Assembly (NCBI RefSeq): GCF_014803385.1
Contig: NZ_JACYFC010000005.1
Coordinates: 124,001-188,000, forward strand
Direction of reading: 5' to 3'
Source of the DNA: Marinomonas colpomeniae
Lineage (GTDB): Bacteria > Pseudomonadota > Gammaproteobacteria > Pseudomonadales > Marinomonadaceae
Length of the DNA: 64,000 bases
Of this stretch, positions 28,009 through 36,706 are shown piece by piece (the first letter of the stretch is position 1; every line of letters begins with the position of its first letter). The translations under genes and the position numbers were made by a program. The notes beneath the pieces were generated by a model. It had not been told where the DNA came from, did no database searches, and worked only from the letters and a program-made list of their open reading frames with translations.

Positions 28009-30309
28009 ATGAATAAAAAAACAGGCCCGCATATTACCTCTAATCATTGGGGACCAAGTGTTATTAATGTGGATGGTGAACAGCTTTCAGTCACGCCTCA
28101 TCCTGACGATCCAAACCCTTCCCGTATTAATGAAAATATTCCTGGTGCACTAAAAGGCCAATCTCGAATTCGTCATCCTGCGGTTCGAGAGAGTTATTTA
28201 AAAAATGGTCCTTTAGCGAATCAAGGTGAAAGGGGCGAAGAAAAATTCGTCGAAGTAAGCTGGGAAATGGCTTTAGACTTGATTGCCTCAGAATTAAATA
28301 GAGTGCGTGAAGATCATGGCAACCAATCCATTTTTGCGGGTTCTTATGGTTGGTCAAGTGCAGGACGTTTTCATCATGCACAAAGCCAATTAAAACGTTT
28401 TATGAATAGTATCGGCGGCTTTGTTCGCTCCGAAGGAAATTACAGTTACAACGCTGCTTTGATACTGATGCCTTATATTGTCGGTAACTTTCGAGATCAT
28501 GTGAAACAAGCCACCCGTTGGAACACAGTGAAAGATGAAGGTGAATTAGTCATTATGTTTGGCGGTATTCCCTTACGTAATACGCAGGTTTCTGGCGGTG
28601 GAATTGCTAAACATACGTTAAAAGACGATATGAAAGCATGTGTTGACGCTGGCGTTCGTTTTGTCAATTTCAGCCCTCTTAAAAACGATGCGGCTACCGA
28701 ACTAAAAGCACAATGGTTGGCGCCTCGTCCAGGGTCTGACACCGCGTTAATGATGGGAATGGCTCATACTCTGCTTGTTGAAAACCTTTACGACCAGAAT
28801 TTTATTAATAACTACACTGTTGGCTTCAAACAAGTATCTGACTATTTATTAGGTAAATCAGATGGTGTAATCAAAGACGCGAGCTGGGCTGAAAAACAAT
28901 CTGGCATACCACAAGAAGAGATTGTTAAGCTCTCCCGCGAGATGGCTTCCAAACGAACACTGCTCTGCACTGCCGTCGGTCTTCAACGAGCAGAACATGG
29001 CGAGCAACCTTTGTGGATGACGGTTCTTTTGGCGTCCATGTTAGGCCAAATTGGTTTGCCAGGGAGTGGATTTGGAATTGGTTATGGCGCAGATGCAAGC
29101 ATTGGCGTGGTCGACCGACCTATGCGTTGGCCTTCTTTTTCTCAAGGTAAAAACGCGGTAGAAGATTTTATCCCCGTCGCCATGATATCGGAGATGTTAC
29201 TGTCCCCAGGAACTCGTTATGAATACAACGGACAGACTCGCACCTTTCCTAATATTAAAATGATCTGGTGGGCAGGCGGTAATCCATTTCATCACCACCA
29301 AGATTTAAACAGATTAAGAAAAGCCTTCCAACAGCCTCAAACCATCATAGTAAATGAAATAAGTTGGACCGCTACGGCAAGGCATGCAGACATAGTCTTA
29401 CCTGTTGCCTCGACGATTGAACGAACGGACATAGGTGCCGGTACACAAGATAATTCGATCATTCCTATGCCACAGATTATTCCCACTCAATTTGAAGCAA
29501 GAACAGAGTTCGAGATTTTTACAGCGTTAGAAAAAAAACTTGGACTCAATACTGATTTCAGCCGTAAAATGACATCAGAGCAATGGTTAGAAGAAATGTG
29601 GGACTCGTTAAAAACTGAAGCCAAAAAACATGAAAGAGACTTACCTAGCCTTCAGGAATTTCTAAAAGGTGACATTATCAGTTTTGATGATCCATCACCT
29701 AAAAACGTGTTTTTAGCAGATTTTCGCAAAGACCCAAATCAATCCCCTCTTACAACACCGAGCGGAAAAATAGAACTATTTTCAGAAACGATTGCCAGCT
29801 TTCAATATGAAGACTGTCCCGGTCATCCAACTTGGTTACCGCCACGAGAATGGTTAGGCGCGGATACATCTCATTTCAGCCTACACATGATTTCAGGCCA
29901 ACCAGCAACTCGTTTACACAGTCAGCTGGATGAGGGCTCCTATTCTAAAAGTATGAAAATTCAGGGCCGTGAACCAATTTTAATGCATCCTGATGATGCA
30001 CAGGAGCGCGGTATAAAAGATGGTGATGTTGTTATCGTCTTTAACAATCGAGGACAATGCTTAGCAGGCGCAAAAATCACCCATGACATATGCAAAAATA
30101 CGGTATTTCTATGGACAGGTGCTTGGTATGACCCCAACTTAAAAAATGAAAGCCATCAAGATAGGCATGGTAATCCTAACGTCTTAACTCATGACTATCG
30201 AACCTCACGATTATCACAAGGTCCAGCGGCTCAGTCCGCATTGGTTGAGATCAAAAAACACATAGGAGAGTTGCCAATTATTGAGGCTTTTACACCGCCT
30301 ATTAGCTAG
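28009..30309 (+). CDS. Cytosolic molybdopterin S/N-oxide reductase (BisC/TorA family)
   Basis: Molybdenum bis-MGD enzyme of the DMSO reductase family. ATG 28009 is preferred (AAGGTG upstream; the longer frame adds nothing conserved), giving 766 residues, close to E. coli BisC at 777. There is no twin-arginine signal and no iron-sulfur cysteine motif, so it is a cytosolic, cluster-free reductase. SYGWSSAGRFHHAQ lies at 112-125 and the Mo-ligand serine is S146 in EGNYSYNAA. WWAGGNPFHHHQD and HADIVLPVAS are family hallmarks. BisC reduces biotin sulfoxide and methionine-S-sulfoxide, while TorA takes TMAO. It is 126 bases downstream of the amino-acid permeases, so a sulfoxide or N-oxide amino acid is a reasonable substrate guess. 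Confidence 0.9.
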   Translation: MNKKTGPHITSNHWGPSVINVDGEQLSVTPHPDDPNPSRINENIPGALKGQSRIRHPAVRESYLKNGPLANQGERGEEKFVEVSWEMALDLIASELNRVREDHGNQSIFAGSYGWSSAGRFHHAQSQLKRFMNSIGGFVRSEGNYSYNAALILMPYIVGNFRDHVKQATRWNTVKDEGELVIMFGGIPLRNTQVSGGGIAKHTLKDDMKACVDAGVRFVNFSPLKNDAATELKAQWLAPRPGSDTALMMGMAHTLLVENLYDQNFINNYTVGFKQVSDYLLGKSDGVIKDASWAEKQSGIPQEEIVKLSREMASKRTLLCTAVGLQRAEHGEQPLWMTVLLASMLGQIGLPGSGFGIGYGADASIGVVDRPMRWPSFSQGKNAVEDFIPVAMISEMLLSPGTRYEYNGQTRTFPNIKMIWWAGGNPFHHHQDLNRLRKAFQQPQTIIVNEISWTATARHADIVLPVASTIERTDIGAGTQDNSIIPMPQIIPTQFEARTEFEIFTALEKKLGLNTDFSRKMTSEQWLEEMWDSLKTEAKKHERDLPSLQEFLKGDIISFDDPSPKNVFLADFRKDPNQSPLTTPSGKIELFSETIASFQYEDCPGHPTWLPPREWLGADTSHFSLHMISGQPATRLHSQLDEGSYSKSMKIQGREPILMHPDDAQERGIKDGDVVIVFNNRGQCLAGAKITHDICKNTVFLWTGAWYDPNLKNESHQDRHGNPNVLTHDYRTSRLSQGPAAQSALVEIKKHIGELPIIEAFTPPIS

Positions 30310-30420
30310 TCAAAAACCAAAAGTAATAAATTCAACAGAACATACATTCGAGCAGTGAAAGGGTTAATTGCTGCTTAAATGTGTGTCGCCTTTCTTTTCC
30401 AGAACAGCTCTATAAACCAT

Positions 30421-30460
30421 AAACTCTCTTTTATCCGTTTCTCAAAACAAAAGAGGGTTT
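30421..30460. terminator. Probable bidirectional terminator
   Basis: AAACTCTCTTTT (30421-30432) pairs, with one G-T wobble, with AAAAGAGGGTTT (30449-30460). It lies between the convergent molybdoenzyme and acyl-CoA synthetase genes, 23 bases past the latter's stop on the minus strand. Confidence 0.55.
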
Positions 30461-30483
30461 AGTACACATGATTATAGATTCCG

Positions 30484-32082
30484 TTAGCTTTGCTGGCGAA
30501 GCTTATACTTTTGAACCTTCCCGGCTGATGTTCTTGGTATTTCACCAAAATCGATTTCTTTTGGACATTTGTAGTTTGATAAACGAGATTTACAAAAGAC
30601 GATGAGCTCTCGCTCTGTCACTTCATGACCTGGTTTTAGGTGAACTAAGGCTTTTACGAGTTCACCCCATTCTTCATCTGGCTTGCCATAACACACGGCT
30701 TCGTAAACGGCTGGATGTTCATAAAGAATATTTTCAACCTCTACGCTAATCACATTTTCTCCGCCTGTGATAATGACATCCTTAAATCGGTCTTTCACTT
30801 CGATATAGCCACCTGGGTGCATCACACCGCCGTCACCACTGTAAAACCAACCATTCTTAAAGGCTTTAGCCGTTTCTTCTGGCGACTTGTAATAGCCCTG
30901 AATCACGTCATTTCCACGCATGATAATTTCACCTACGGTTTCCCCATCTGCAGGTACGTCTTCATCATTTTCATTCACCACACGCACGTAACCCGCAGTG
31001 ATATCAGGCACACCTTGACGCATTTTTAAGTTAATTCTTTCCACTTCAGATAAGCTGTCCCAAGCAGGCTGCCATTCACAAATTGTAAAAGGACCATAGG
31101 TCTCTGTCAGACCATACGCATGGTGAATCACGCCACCTCTTTTCTCCATGTCTAATAACATGCCTTTTGGTGGTGGTGCTGCAGCAACATCAATAATCAA
31201 TTTATTAGGAAAAGAAGAGATCGAATTTTCATTCATATAGCGGCTTAATCGGTGAAAAACAATCGGGGCGCCAGCCATGTGCGTGACGTTATGTTGCTGA
31301 ATAAGCGTTGATATCTCTTTAGCATCCGGCGTTGGCATACATACATTTGTTGCTCCAGTTGCGGTTGTTGTCCAAGTCCAACACCAACCATTGCAATGAA
31401 ACATCGGCAATGTCCAAAGGTTAACCGAATAAGCATCTACCTTGTGTTCAATTACATTCGCCAAAACATGCAAATACACACTACGATGCGAGTAAATACA
31501 ACCTTTTGGCATGCCCGTTGTACCGCTAGTGTAATCAATAGCAATCGGCGTATTTTCATCGTCTAAGTGTAAACGCTTATACTCATCACTAGCATGCTCT
31601 AGTAATGTTTCGTAATCCATACCTTCAATATTAGCTTTTGGTGCTTCCTGATAACTTATCACACCGTTGTTGATCAGTATGTAATGTTCGACATTAGGTA
31701 ACTTTTCCTTATCAATACGATCAGCAACCCCCATATCAACCAAGAGTACTTTCGCCTCACTCAGGTTAACTATGGTGCTGACTTCATCGGCAGAAAGACG
31801 ATAGTTGATTGCCACTATGGCAGCCCCCGTCATTGGGATACCGTAATGGGCCTCTAACATCGGGGAAAAATTTCTAGAGATAATAGCGACATGATCTCCA
31901 TTACTAATACCAAGACCTTTAAGACCATTACTGAGACGGTTAACACGATTAAAAAAATCTGCCCATGTCCAGCTTTTATCTTTTTCTATCACAGCTATTT
32001 CATTGGGCATCACCTTAGCAGTACGTTCTAAAAAGCTAAGGGGAGTAAGAGGTTCGTAGCTAGCACTTGGCATCTTAGACAT
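30484..32082 (-). CDS. Acyl-CoA synthetase (AMP-binding family)
   Basis: A 532-residue adenylate-forming ligase that activates a carboxylic acid to its CoA ester. The AMP-binding P-loop is DYTSGTTGMPKGC (about 180-192), then HAYGLTETYGPF, YSGDGGVMHPGGYIEVKDRFKD and the C-terminal catalytic lysine in PRTSAGKVQKYKL. The group covers medium-chain fatty acids and substituted propionates such as methylmercaptopropionate; specificity is not visible. It is divergent from an AraC gene. A 40-bp element about 100 bases upstream (32182-32221) is duplicated upstream of the rhodanese gene. Confidence 0.92.
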   Translation of the reverse strand: MSKMPSASYEPLTPLSFLERTAKVMPNEIAVIEKDKSWTWADFFNRVNRLSNGLKGLGISNGDHVAIISRNFSPMLEAHYGIPMTGAAIVAINYRLSADEVSTIVNLSEAKVLLVDMGVADRIDKEKLPNVEHYILINNGVISYQEAPKANIEGMDYETLLEHASDEYKRLHLDDENTPIAIDYTSGTTGMPKGCIYSHRSVYLHVLANVIEHKVDAYSVNLWTLPMFHCNGWCWTWTTTATGATNVCMPTPDAKEISTLIQQHNVTHMAGAPIVFHRLSRYMNENSISSFPNKLIIDVAAAPPPKGMLLDMEKRGGVIHHAYGLTETYGPFTICEWQPAWDSLSEVERINLKMRQGVPDITAGYVRVVNENDEDVPADGETVGEIIMRGNDVIQGYYKSPEETAKAFKNGWFYSGDGGVMHPGGYIEVKDRFKDVIITGGENVISVEVENILYEHPAVYEAVCYGKPDEEWGELVKALVHLKPGHEVTERELIVFCKSRLSNYKCPKEIDFGEIPRTSAGKVQKYKLRQQS

Positions 32083-32181
32083 AGTAAAAATTTCCTTAGT
32101 TTCGCCTATTAAAATAGGTCTATTTATTCATTAAAAAATAATGAGCTAAGGCAATATGGTGTCAGGTTTGACAGGCTAAAA

Positions 32182-32221
32182 AATACACGATATTTTGACA
32201 CAATATATCGATAAAGAGACA
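32182..32221 (-). promoter_or_regulatory. AraC-type operator upstream of the acyl-CoA synthetase gene
   Basis: Read toward the synthetase, two half-sites begin TGTC with exactly 21 bp between their starts and share the pattern TGTCNNNNTATCGNNNNNTT. The first 20 bases (plus-strand 32202-32221) are identical to those of a second copy at 33211-33250, and TTGACA and AATACAC on the plus strand are also shared. Both copies have the same orientation relative to their downstream gene. Two direct half-sites one helical turn pair apart is the standard AraC/XylS layout. Confidence 0.8.
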
Positions 32222-32228
32222 GATTCTT

Positions 32229-33041
32229 ATGCATTACCAATACGATCAATGGCAAACATTAACGCCACCCGATATGGTGACACTACCTCGACCTGTTTAT
32301 TTTCGTTCGAACACTATCCCAGAAAAAACACGCTACCCTACACACAAGCACGATTGGCATCAATTAATCTACGCTAGCAGTGGCATTTTAATTGTCGACT
32401 TTAACCAACAAAGCTTCATTATCACACCAGAACAAGCCATTCTGATTCCTGCTCATACAGAGCACTCAACAAGGTCCTATAGTGGCGCAGTATTTCGTAG
32501 TCTTTATATTGAAAGCAATATCAGCCTTCTTTCAAATCTAACAACAAAGTTATCAAAAATTATTTTGGTCTCGCCTTTATTGAGAGAACTGATAAACAAA
32601 GCCGCCAGCTTCGACACAAACTACCAAGAAACCAGCTACGAAAATCGTATTATTCAAATACTCTTAGAAGAAATGATACAGATGCCCGAAGCAGGGTTAT
32701 TGTTGCCATGGCCACATAGCAAGAAGTTACAAATTATGTGTGAAGCATTACGCCAAGAACCAGCAGATAACAAAAATCTTGTACAGTGGGCACAACAGCT
32801 GGGGACTTCAAGCCGCACATTAACTCGGTATTTTGAAGCAGAAATGGGAATATCTCATAGGGAATGGCGACGCCGTTTAAAATTGATCAAGGCACTAGAA
32901 TATTTTGCAGAGGGCGACAGCGTGACTCGAGTAAGTCTAAGGCTAGGCTATCGCTCTACATCCGCCTTTATTTATGTTTTTAAAGAAGAATATAAAACGT
33001 CACCCCTTCAATTTTTGAAAGAAAACGGAATACGTGTCTAA
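32229..33041 (+). CDS. AraC-family transcriptional regulator with cupin-type sensor domain
   Basis: A 270-residue regulator. Residues about 15-110 form a cupin-like sensor (TRYPTHKHDWHQLIYASSG, HTEHSTRSYSG). Residues about 165-265 carry the two helix-turn-helix units: LVQWAQQLGTSSRTLTRYFE and VTRVSLRLGYRSTSAFIYVF. It is divergent from the acyl-CoA synthetase and followed, 278 bases on, by a rhodanese gene. Matching operators flank it on both sides (32182-32221 and 33211-33250), so it is the likely regulator of both neighbours, and the first site abuts its own start codon, suggesting autoregulation. Confidence 0.92.
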   Translation: MHYQYDQWQTLTPPDMVTLPRPVYFRSNTIPEKTRYPTHKHDWHQLIYASSGILIVDFNQQSFIITPEQAILIPAHTEHSTRSYSGAVFRSLYIESNISLLSNLTTKLSKIILVSPLLRELINKAASFDTNYQETSYENRIIQILLEEMIQMPEAGLLLPWPHSKKLQIMCEALRQEPADNKNLVQWAQQLGTSSRTLTRYFEAEMGISHREWRRRLKLIKALEYFAEGDSVTRVSLRLGYRSTSAFIYVFKEEYKTSPLQFLKENGIRV

Positions 33042-33210
33042 GAAAAAGCGATATGTTCAAGACAATGTTGAATTGAAGCTGAAATTTTAACGTATATAAG
33101 AGCTAAAATCTCATGCCTTCTTTAATTTTTTAGCAATGCTAACATGATTAAAAATCTATAGAACATCAAATTAAGCTTTTCTGCGTAGCTCAATTCTAAA
33201 GACAACACAA

Positions 33211-33250
33211 TGTCTCTTTATCGATATATTCTGTCAATATAGTGTGTATT
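33211..33250 (+). promoter_or_regulatory. AraC-type operator upstream of the rhodanese gene
   Basis: Second copy of the 40-bp element at 32182-32221, in inverted orientation. The first half-site (33211-33230) is identical at all 20 positions; then come one variable base, TGTCAA, six variable bases and GTGTATT. The half-site starts are 21 bp apart. It lies about 70 bases before the rhodanese start codon. Confidence 0.8.
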
Positions 33251-33318
33251 TTAATGATCTTAAAATTGAGATTATTAAGCTGCTTTTGTGACGAAATATT
33301 ATAAAAGGTAGATGAAAG

Positions 33319-33723
33319 ATGACTAAGAAACTTAAAACCGGCGTTGCCCAAATGGTTGCCAATGCTCGATCTGCCATCGAAGAAATCGATGCGAAAGACA
33401 TGCTCGATATGATTGACAATGGCGCAGTGGTAATCGTAGATATTAGAGACATTCGTGAACGTCAACGAGGCTTCATTCCTAATAGTTTTCACTGCCCTCG
33501 TGGCATGGTTGAATTTTGGGTAGACCCTGAAAGCCCTTATTACAAAGAGATTTTTGGTGAAGATAAAAAATTCATTTTTCATTGCGCTTCAGGCTGGCGA
33601 TCAGCATTAACAACACAAATATTACAAGAGATGGGCATGGATAATATTGCTCATATGAAAGACGGTTTCATGTCATGGAAAGACGCCGGTGGCACCATTG
33701 AATTTCCAGATAAGAGAAATTAA
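33319..33723 (+). CDS. Rhodanese-like (sulfurtransferase) protein
   Basis: A single-domain rhodanese of 134 residues. VVIVDIRDIRERQRGFIPNS is the conserved entry strand, and the active-site cysteine is C89 in the loop CASGWRSAL, the six-residue loop expected for persulfide transfer rather than the longer Cdc25 loop. The ending DGFMSWKDAGG is typical. Likely carries or transfers sulfane sulfur in the cytosol. It shares an operator with the acyl-CoA synthetase, suggesting a sulfur-containing acid as the common substrate; that is inference. Confidence 0.92.
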   Translation: MTKKLKTGVAQMVANARSAIEEIDAKDMLDMIDNGAVVIVDIRDIRERQRGFIPNSFHCPRGMVEFWVDPESPYYKEIFGEDKKFIFHCASGWRSALTTQILQEMGMDNIAHMKDGFMSWKDAGGTIEFPDKRN

Positions 33724-34031
33724 AAACACCGAATACGTGTTAATGAGTCAGAGTTAAGTAACACGTATTCAACATAATCATCCATAGTGAATAACTCAAA
33801 CTAAAAAATAAATCTAAACAAAGCTATTAATAAAACTCTTCCCCTCATCCTTAGCACTTTAGTTACTTACCCCAACGAAAAATAGCGGTTACTTAAAGAA
33901 ACCTTTTACTTATAACGTATCGAATAAAATTATCTTACTATAATAAAAAATCGTCCTTCTCTATAAAAAATAAAAACACTTGAATTCAAGTCAAAATACG
34001 AATTGAATCACAAAAATTAAGAATTGAGACT
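33724..34031. promoter_or_regulatory. Intergenic region with a 12-bp stem-loop and a 14-bp palindrome
   Basis: This 308-base AT-rich gap holds two structures. GAATACGTGTTA (33731-33742) pairs perfectly with TAACACGTATTC (33759-33770), right after the rhodanese stop but with no T run, so it is a weak terminator or an RNA-end stabiliser. ACTTGAATTCAAGT (33978-33991) is a perfect 14-bp palindrome 41 bases upstream of the GGDEF-EAL gene, in operator position. Confidence 0.55.
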
Positions 34032-35960
34032 ATGCCTGTAGATTTACAGAAATTGCATACCGCTATTTGGATTTATGACATTGACCATTCCTGTGTTGTG
34101 TGGGCCAACCAAGCTGCACTCAAACTATGGAATAGCCCTTCTCTTGATGAACTGGTCAATCGAGATATAAAAACAGGCCAATCCGTTGCTGTAAAAGAAA
34201 GTCTTCTACAATATCAGCAAGCCTTTAAAAAAGGTCAAGTTATCCAAGAAAACTGGTCTTACTCTCCGAAAGGGAAAAATATTGAAGCTTTTTGTCAATT
34301 CTCCGGTATAGAAACAGAAGATGGGAGAATGGCAATGTTAGTAGAAGCGACGACTAGTGAACTCAATTCACATATAAAGCTTGGCGCTACAACAATACTC
34401 TCAGTCCATTCAATGGAAGGCCAGTTTATAAGTGGTAACCCTCCTTTTATAAAAAGCTTTGGAGAGGAAGGTTTAAGCTTAAGTCAATTATTCTGTGATC
34501 CGGACACATTTATAGACCTAAAAGACTCTACTTTGGAAGGGCATCGTTTTGAGAAAGACGTGCTGATGAATACACCTAAAGGAGAAACCTGGTTTAGAGT
34601 TTTTGCCATTCACAATCATAACGAGCAAGAACAAAGCACACTTTTACTACATCACTACAATATTCATGAAAGAAAAACATTAGAACAAAACTTACGCCAG
34701 CAAGCTTGGTCAGACCCTTTAACAGGCTTATTAAACCGACGAGGATTGACTCATAAGCTAGAAAAAAATATAGAGAATGAGACGCCATTCTCTATATTTT
34801 ATATTGATTTAGATGGTTTCAAAATGGTCAATGATTCTCTTGGACATAATTTAGGTGATGACGTTTTAATTGAAGTTTGCCAACGATTAAAACAAGCATG
34901 TCATCAAACAGATACACTTTGCCGTTTTGGCGGTGATGAATTCATTGTCGTGTCTTATCAAAATACATCGAGACCCAATAACGAAGAACGCTATCAAGTA
35001 TTCCTAGATTGTCTTTCTGATACTTACCAGACGCTACAAGGTAAAAGACTATCTATTTCGGCCAGCATAGGGATCGCTCATTACCCTACAGATGGAATAG
35101 ACATCCAACATATTATTACTTGCGCCGATGCAGCAATGTATCAAGCTAAAAAGCAAGGCAAAAAATGTTGGGTTGAGTATCAAAATGGAATGGAACTGAA
35201 ATTAAAACGTATAAGCCATCTGTCTCAAAATCTAGCATTGGCAGATAAAAACGAAGAGTTTACGTTGCACTACCAGCCTATAGTTGATGTCTCAAGTGGG
35301 AGAATAGTCTCTTTTGAAGCACTATTACGCTGGAGTAATGAAGAACTTGGCGAAGTAGGTCCAGAAGAAGTTATTCGTATAGCAGAGGAAACAGGCCTCA
35401 TTTATGAGCTAGAAGACTGGGTACTAGATAGGGCCATATGTGATTTAGTTAAATTAAAAGAGCTAGTTACACCTGATGTAACTATGGCGGTTAATTTATC
35501 TGGACTACACCTTTTAGACATAAATCTTGCTGAGCGTATATTACAGATATTAAGTAAAAACAGTTTAAAGCCTCATGATTTAACCATTGAGCTAACGGAA
35601 ACGGTACTAGTATGTAATATAAACTCAGAAAGTAGCCCAACCAGAACACTTATCGAGAGCGGCATCAAAGTCAGCATAGATGATTTTGGCACAGGTTATT
35701 CATCTCTCGCTTATCTTCACACTATTCCAGCGTCAACGGTCAAGATTGACAAATCTTTTCTTGATAGCACAAAATACAATACAACCACGTTAGAATGTAT
35801 TTATCGTTTAGTAACCACATTAAATATGGATTGCCTGATTGAAGGAATAGAAACACAACAACAAGCTGACTTGCTAAGATCTATTGGTTATAACCTTCAA
35901 CAAGGTTATTTTCACGGTAAACCAAAGCCTATTGAGTACTATCACAAATCAAAAATCTAG
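34032..35960 (+). CDS. Cyclic-di-GMP signalling protein with GGDEF and EAL domains
   Basis: A 642-residue bifunctional protein. Residues 1-215 look PAS-like (IWIYDIDHSCVVWANQAA at the start) with no membrane segment or signal. The GGDEF domain (about 222-385) has the intact motif GGDEF at 300-304; the inhibitory I-site position reads HQTD (291-294) in place of RxxD, so product inhibition is probably absent. The EAL domain (about 395-640) has EALLRW at 429-434, plus DDFGTGYSSL and VKIDKSF, so phosphodiesterase residues look intact. Net direction of activity cannot be read. A 14-bp palindrome lies in its promoter. Confidence 0.93.
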   Translation: MPVDLQKLHTAIWIYDIDHSCVVWANQAALKLWNSPSLDELVNRDIKTGQSVAVKESLLQYQQAFKKGQVIQENWSYSPKGKNIEAFCQFSGIETEDGRMAMLVEATTSELNSHIKLGATTILSVHSMEGQFISGNPPFIKSFGEEGLSLSQLFCDPDTFIDLKDSTLEGHRFEKDVLMNTPKGETWFRVFAIHNHNEQEQSTLLLHHYNIHERKTLEQNLRQQAWSDPLTGLLNRRGLTHKLEKNIENETPFSIFYIDLDGFKMVNDSLGHNLGDDVLIEVCQRLKQACHQTDTLCRFGGDEFIVVSYQNTSRPNNEERYQVFLDCLSDTYQTLQGKRLSISASIGIAHYPTDGIDIQHIITCADAAMYQAKKQGKKCWVEYQNGMELKLKRISHLSQNLALADKNEEFTLHYQPIVDVSSGRIVSFEALLRWSNEELGEVGPEEVIRIAEETGLIYELEDWVLDRAICDLVKLKELVTPDVTMAVNLSGLHLLDINLAERILQILSKNSLKPHDLTIELTETVLVCNINSESSPTRTLIESGIKVSIDDFGTGYSSLAYLHTIPASTVKIDKSFLDSTKYNTTTLECIYRLVTTLNMDCLIEGIETQQQADLLRSIGYNLQQGYFHGKPKPIEYYHKSKI

Positions 35961-35976
35961 GATACTTACGGATGGT

Positions 35977-36309
35977 TTATGCAGAACGCGGTGCGAACAT
36001 TATAATTGCCATCCCTAAAAGCGCGACACCAGAGCCAACAATATCCCAAGTAGTTGGACGAATCCCATCGATTACCCATAACCACAGTATTGCGACAAAT
36101 ATATAAACCCCACCGTAGGCTGCATACACTCTTCCTGCAGCGGATGGCTGTAAAGTAAGTAGCCAAGCAAATACAATCAAACTTAAGCCAGCTGGTACTA
36201 ATAACCAAATAGATTTGTCTTCACGCAGCCAAAGATAAGGCAAATAGCAGCCAAGTATTTCAGCGACCGCCGTAAGCATAAAAAGACCGACCACTTTTAT
36301 TTCAGGCAC
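35977..36309 (-). CDS. ynfA: YnfA-family (UPF0060) small membrane protein
   Basis: A 110-residue protein with four predicted membrane helices, related to small multidrug-resistance-type transporters. [18 protein letters not shown] in helix 1-2 and [20 protein letters not shown] in helix 3 are UPF0060 hallmarks. The start is GTG at 36309 with GGAG seven bases before it. It is convergent with the GGDEF-EAL gene, 16 bases apart. Confidence 0.93.
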   Translation of the reverse strand: MPEIKVVGLFMLTAVAEILGCYLPYLWLREDKSIWLLVPAGLSLIVFAWLLTLQPSAAGRVYAAYGGVYIFVAILWLWVIDGIRPTTWDIVGSGVALLGMAIIMFAPRSA

Positions 36310-36417
36310 GATTCATCTCCATCAAGGTTATCGAATAGCAAACTGAGCTATGCAATAGATTCTACATGATGGTGATCATAAAAAGAGGTTTATCTAGAAA
36401 GGAAAAAGCAAGTAGAT

Positions 36418-36663
36418 CTAAATAAAAGACATGATTTTAAAATGAGGATTTTCAACACAAATTTCTAGCTTCCAAATCGAAGTCAGTACGACCAAACGAT
36501 CAGAGCCTTCTATTTTCACCTTGATACACTCTTCGCCATTCGCATTTCGCTGAGTATCCATTGCTTTACACGCAAGTTCATCACCGGATTTGAGCGTCAG
36601 CTTAATCGGATAAAAGTACATGCATACGATTTCAATCGCGTCATATTGAGCACAACTAATCAA
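36418..36663 (-). CDS. rof: Rof-like (YaeO) Rho-binding antiterminator
   Basis: An 81-residue protein matching the Rof/YaeO family, which binds Rho and inhibits transcription termination. The conserved opening is ISCAQYDAIEIVCMY (family: C-x-x-YD-x-x-E-x-x-C), followed by a beta-rich core LTLKSGDELACKAMDTQ and IWKLEI. The start is TTG at 36663 because no in-frame ATG covers the conserved N-terminus; the next Met is residue 15, inside the fold. It is 43 bases downstream of the TIGR03643 gene on the same strand, possibly co-transcribed. Confidence 0.75.
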   Translation of the reverse strand: MISCAQYDAIEIVCMYFYPIKLTLKSGDELACKAMDTQRNANGEECIKVKIEGSDRLVVLTSIWKLEICVENPHFKIMSFI

Positions 36664-36706
36664 TGATTCACCATATAAATTAAAGGTAGAAAAAACGCCT
36701 AAAAAA

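Noticed and set aside
20513-30309. Ergothioneine or thiohydantoin breakdown as explanation for C-S lyase plus hydantoinase genes
   Set aside because: No ergothionase or urocanate-hydratase-like gene is present, and the hydantoinase operon is separated from the lyase by its own promoter region.
32195-32200. TTGACA in front of the AraC gene as a sigma-70 -35 box
   Set aside because: No -10 element lies 16-18 bases downstream, and the same TTGACA is part of the conserved operator copied at 33211-33250.
33196-33582. Minus-strand open frame opposite the rhodanese gene
   Set aside because: It is antisense to the convincing rhodanese (C89 active site) and has no recognisable domain or ribosome site.
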